From Gammaproteobacteria bacterium (GTDB lineage Bacteria > Pseudomonadota > Gammaproteobacteria > Ga0077536), in the NCBI GenBank assembly GCA_009692265.1, contig SHZM01000004.1:26153-90152 (forward strand): DNA of 64,000 nucleotides. The letters run 5' to 3'. Positions 62,035-64,000 of this stretch are shown piece by piece. The notes under the pieces were generated by a model. That model was given only the letters and a program-made list of their open reading frames with translations. It had not been told where the DNA came from and ran no database searches. Position 1 is the first letter of the stretch, and every line of letters starts with the position of its first letter. The translations under genes and the position numbers were made by a program.

Positions 62035-63090
62035 TTACGGACGCGCTTCCAGCACCATGTTAGTCGCCGTGGAAGTCGCGCGGCGCACCCGGGTAAAGCC
62101 GCCGGATTTAATCACTTCGGTCAATTTCTTCTCGCCGGCTTGCGCGCCAAGCCCTTCACGTCCCGGCTGGCTCAACGAGGCGGGCACACAGACCATCGTG
62201 GAGAACGCCAGAAAGGCGCGGCCGACCGGATTCATATTCGCGGTCAAGTTATCGCCCGCTTCGGGTTCCACTACCATGCAGATACCATGCTTCGCCAGGT
62301 GTTGCAGGGTATTGCGCATCGCCCCGCGCGGATCGCCCATGTCGTGCAGGCAATCGAAGTAGGTGATCAAATCATAATCCTCGCCGCCGAAGTCCTGCGC
62401 CGAACCTTGTTCGTAAGTCACATTGGTCAGACCTTCCTGTTTACTCACTTCTCGCGCGTGATCGATTGAAGGCTGGTGATAATCGATCCCGACAAACTGC
62501 GACTGCGGAAACGCTTTCGCCATCAGCCGCGTCGACAACGCATGGCCGCAGCCGATATCCGCGACTTTCGCACCGCGTCGCAACTTCGCGACCATGCCGT
62601 CGAGCGCCGGCAGCCAGCCGTTGATGAGATTGGCGCGATACGCCGGGCCTAAGAATTTTTCGGTGCCACAAAATAAGCAGGCACTGTGTGCGCCCCACGA
62701 CAGGCCTTCGCCAGTTTTGAACACTTCAGCAATTTTCGGCTCGTCTTGGTATAACGAGGAAACGCCCCAGTAGCCACCGGCCAACGCGGCCGGACTGTCT
62801 GGGTCGGCCAGAATCATTGCCTGCTCCGGGGACATCGAAAAAGTCTCATTTGCTGCGTCGTATTCGATGTAATGCGCCGCGGCCTGTGCATGTAGCCATT
62901 CGCGGATGTAGCGCTCGTGCATGCCAAGCTTGCTTGCGAATGCTTCAGCGGTCAGCGGACCATCTTCCGCAAGCGCTTTATACAACCCTAGACGGTCGCC
63001 GAGTAAGACTAAAGACCCGACGGCCGCCGCGCCGAGTTCCACGAGCATGCGGAACATCAGGGTGTTTAGTTTTCCCATATCCAGTGCCAT
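62035..63090 (-). CDS. Class I SAM methyltransferase (Rv2258c-like, winged helix + MTase)
   Basis: 351 residues, AAGGAG before the ATG. N-terminal winged-helix part VLLGDRLGLYKALAEDGP and ASKLGMHERYIREWLHAQAA (residues ~25-75), methyltransferase part AKVADIGCGHALSTRLMAKAF and FVGIDYHQPSIDHA. The substrate is unknown. It lies between an RraA-like gene and a quinone oxidoreductase on the same strand, suggesting a small operon. Confidence 0.85.
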   Translation of the reverse strand: MALDMGKLNTLMFRMLVELGAAAVGSLVLLGDRLGLYKALAEDGPLTAEAFASKLGMHERYIREWLHAQAAAHYIEYDAANETFSMSPEQAMILADPDSPAALAGGYWGVSSLYQDEPKIAEVFKTGEGLSWGAHSACLFCGTEKFLGPAYRANLINGWLPALDGMVAKLRRGAKVADIGCGHALSTRLMAKAFPQSQFVGIDYHQPSIDHAREVSKQEGLTNVTYEQGSAQDFGGEDYDLITYFDCLHDMGDPRGAMRNTLQHLAKHGICMVVEPEAGDNLTANMNPVGRAFLAFSTMVCVPASLSQPGREGLGAQAGEKKLTEVIKSGGFTRVRRATSTATNMVLEARP

Positions 63091-63134
63091 ACAAGTCTCC
63101 TTTTACTTTTTTAACGAATGCCTTTAGGTGTTGC

Positions 63135-63794
63135 TTAAATCAGAAAACGCAGCGCGCTATCGCGACCGCCTTCCAGGGCCGCGCGGTGCTCTGCGTAGTT
63201 CAACATTGAATGCAAGCTGTCGCCCGCCTGCATGCGTGCGATGGCGATCCGCTCGCGTTGGTCAATCTGTTCAGCTGCCGGCAAGATTGCCGCGATCTCC
63301 GCCTCGCTGGCGACGACAATCCCGTCGTCATCGCCGAACAGGATGTCACCAGGATGAACCATTACTCCGCCACAGAGGATGGGTTGTTGTCGTTCGAAAA
63401 GCTTAAGCGTGGTGCCGGCCACCGGGGTACTGCTGCGGGCGTAAACCGGTAAGTCCAGCTTCCGCAGGGTTACTGTATCGCGGATGGGGCCATCGACGAC
63501 GATGCCAGCCAACCCGCGGCGCTGCGCTTCGTAGCTAAACAATTCGCCGACGACCGCGCGTTGACTGTTACCAGTATCCACGACCAGCACCTCCCCTGCC
63601 TGGGCCTCTGCCAACGCGACGATAATCGTCATGAAATCATCGAGCGCACGCACGGTGTACGCGCGGCCGAGCAGTTTGATACCCAAGCGCACCGGCCTGA
63701 TGCCGGGATCCATAATCCGCAGCTGTTTGTTCGCGTCCGCGAGATGGGTCGGCTCGATCCGCGCGAGGCGAGTCAGGAGTTCTTCGGTATTCAT
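63135..63794 (-). CDS. RraA-like / HMG aldolase family protein
   Basis: 219 residues from the ATG at 63794. RraA fold: ALAEAQAGEVLVVDTGNSQRA, GELFSYEAQRRGLAGIVVDG, GPIRDTVTLRKLDLPVYAR and FGDDDGIVV. Most members with the GGxxxRD-like GPIRD loop are aldolases for 4-hydroxy-4-methyl-2-oxoglutarate or decarboxylases, and true RraA (RNase E inhibitor) is shorter. This is the more likely call, linking to aromatic catabolism. Confidence 0.85.
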   Translation of the reverse strand: MNTEELLTRLARIEPTHLADANKQLRIMDPGIRPVRLGIKLLGRAYTVRALDDFMTIIVALAEAQAGEVLVVDTGNSQRAVVGELFSYEAQRRGLAGIVVDGPIRDTVTLRKLDLPVYARSSTPVAGTTLKLFERQQPILCGGVMVHPGDILFGDDDGIVVASEAEIAAILPAAEQIDQRERIAIARMQAGDSLHSMLNYAEHRAALEGGRDSALRFLI

Positions 63795-63906
63795 GCTTGA
63801 GAGTGTGACGTTGCTTCGGGCGATCCTGCAAGGGCTCGAGCGCGGTGCCCGCCAGAGTACATTCCAATCGAGGTATGAGTCTGAAGGGTTGAAGTTGAGT
63901 CTGGGC

Positions 63907-63996
63907 TTAGGCGGCTGCTTTCGGTCGATTAGGAATAGATTTAAAAAGAATTTCCCGGGCCTTGTTAAGGTGCTCGGCAGCCGCATTGTCACTCAT
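63907..63996 (-). CDS. Short ORF or C-terminus at the right edge
   Basis: From the ATG at 63996 the frame encodes MSDNAAAEHLNKAREILFKS then a basic tail and TAA, 29 codons. The frame is open to the window edge, so this may be the end of a larger gene. No family is recognised. Confidence 0.3.
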   Translation of the reverse strand: MSDNAAAEHLNKAREILFKSIPNRPKAAA

Positions 63997-64000
63997 TGCA

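Overview
The window looks like a chromosomal segment of a gammaproteobacterium, probably an uncultured or environmental one. This is inferred from the long two-permease pst operon with its Pho box, the ppk1/ppx and typA/dtd neighbourhoods, the type I DAHP synthase and the many acyl-CoA and aromatic catabolic genes. No rRNA, tRNA or CRISPR array was seen, so the taxonomy rests on gene content only.

Layout. 0-2 kb: start of a Baeyer-Villiger monooxygenase, a DUF1272 protein, a secreted cupin and a histidine phosphatase. 2-5.3 kb: a chain of three gene fragments (5' part of hsdM, a piece of a DDE transposase, the 3' part of a cyclase/ATPase/TPR regulator). 5.3-12.4 kb: catabolic genes (biotinyl-carboxyltransferase, SDR, enoyl-CoA hydratase, LLM oxidoreductase, LigB-type dioxygenase) and a broken MetE-like gene. 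12.4-16.4 kb: an unusual minus-strand tailoring cluster made of a small membrane ORF, a Fe/2OG oxygenase, an Asp/Asn-type hydroxylase and a flavin halogenase fused to an E1/ThiF-like N-terminal domain. 16.5-20.8 kb: a cytochrome-c/beta-propeller protein, a CaiB-type CoA transferase and a hydrolase. 20.8-24 kb: a mobile-element graveyard with a decayed group II intron, a 55-bp duplication of the neighbouring hydrolase gene, gene stubs and a PIN-domain toxin-antitoxin pair.

24-28.2 kb: a soluble diiron monooxygenase cluster in the order ferredoxin, alpha, gamma, effector, beta. It has no reductase in the window, and the alpha gene carries a one-base frameshift in an A-run. 28.5-31.3 kb: a CrtC/AttH-like protein, a hairpin repeat, a truncated [2Fe-2S] subunit and a cytochrome P450. 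31.3-42.7 kb: a phosphate island, pstS-pstC-pstA-pstB-phoU behind a Pho box, then ppk1 and a convergent ppx. 42.8-47.6 kb: typA, dtd and small enzymes.

47.7-54.4 kb: an aromatic-degradation cluster (Rieske oxygenase, HCCA-isomerase-like protein, NTF2 protein, hydrolase, cupin, HpaB-type flavin monooxygenase, DUF2848 protein) with a divergent MarR regulator. The same operator-like sequence lies in two of its promoter regions. 54.4-64 kb: a POT transporter, an arsenic operon (arsR-arsI-aqpS), a thiolase, DAHP synthase, a DJ-1/PfpI protein, a quinone oxidoreductase, a methyltransferase and an RraA-like protein.

The strongest candidates for something undescribed are the E1-halogenase fusion with its two hydroxylases, and the reordered diiron monooxygenase cluster. 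The regulatory palindromes (Pho box, MarR, ArsR, toxin-antitoxin) give testable regulons.
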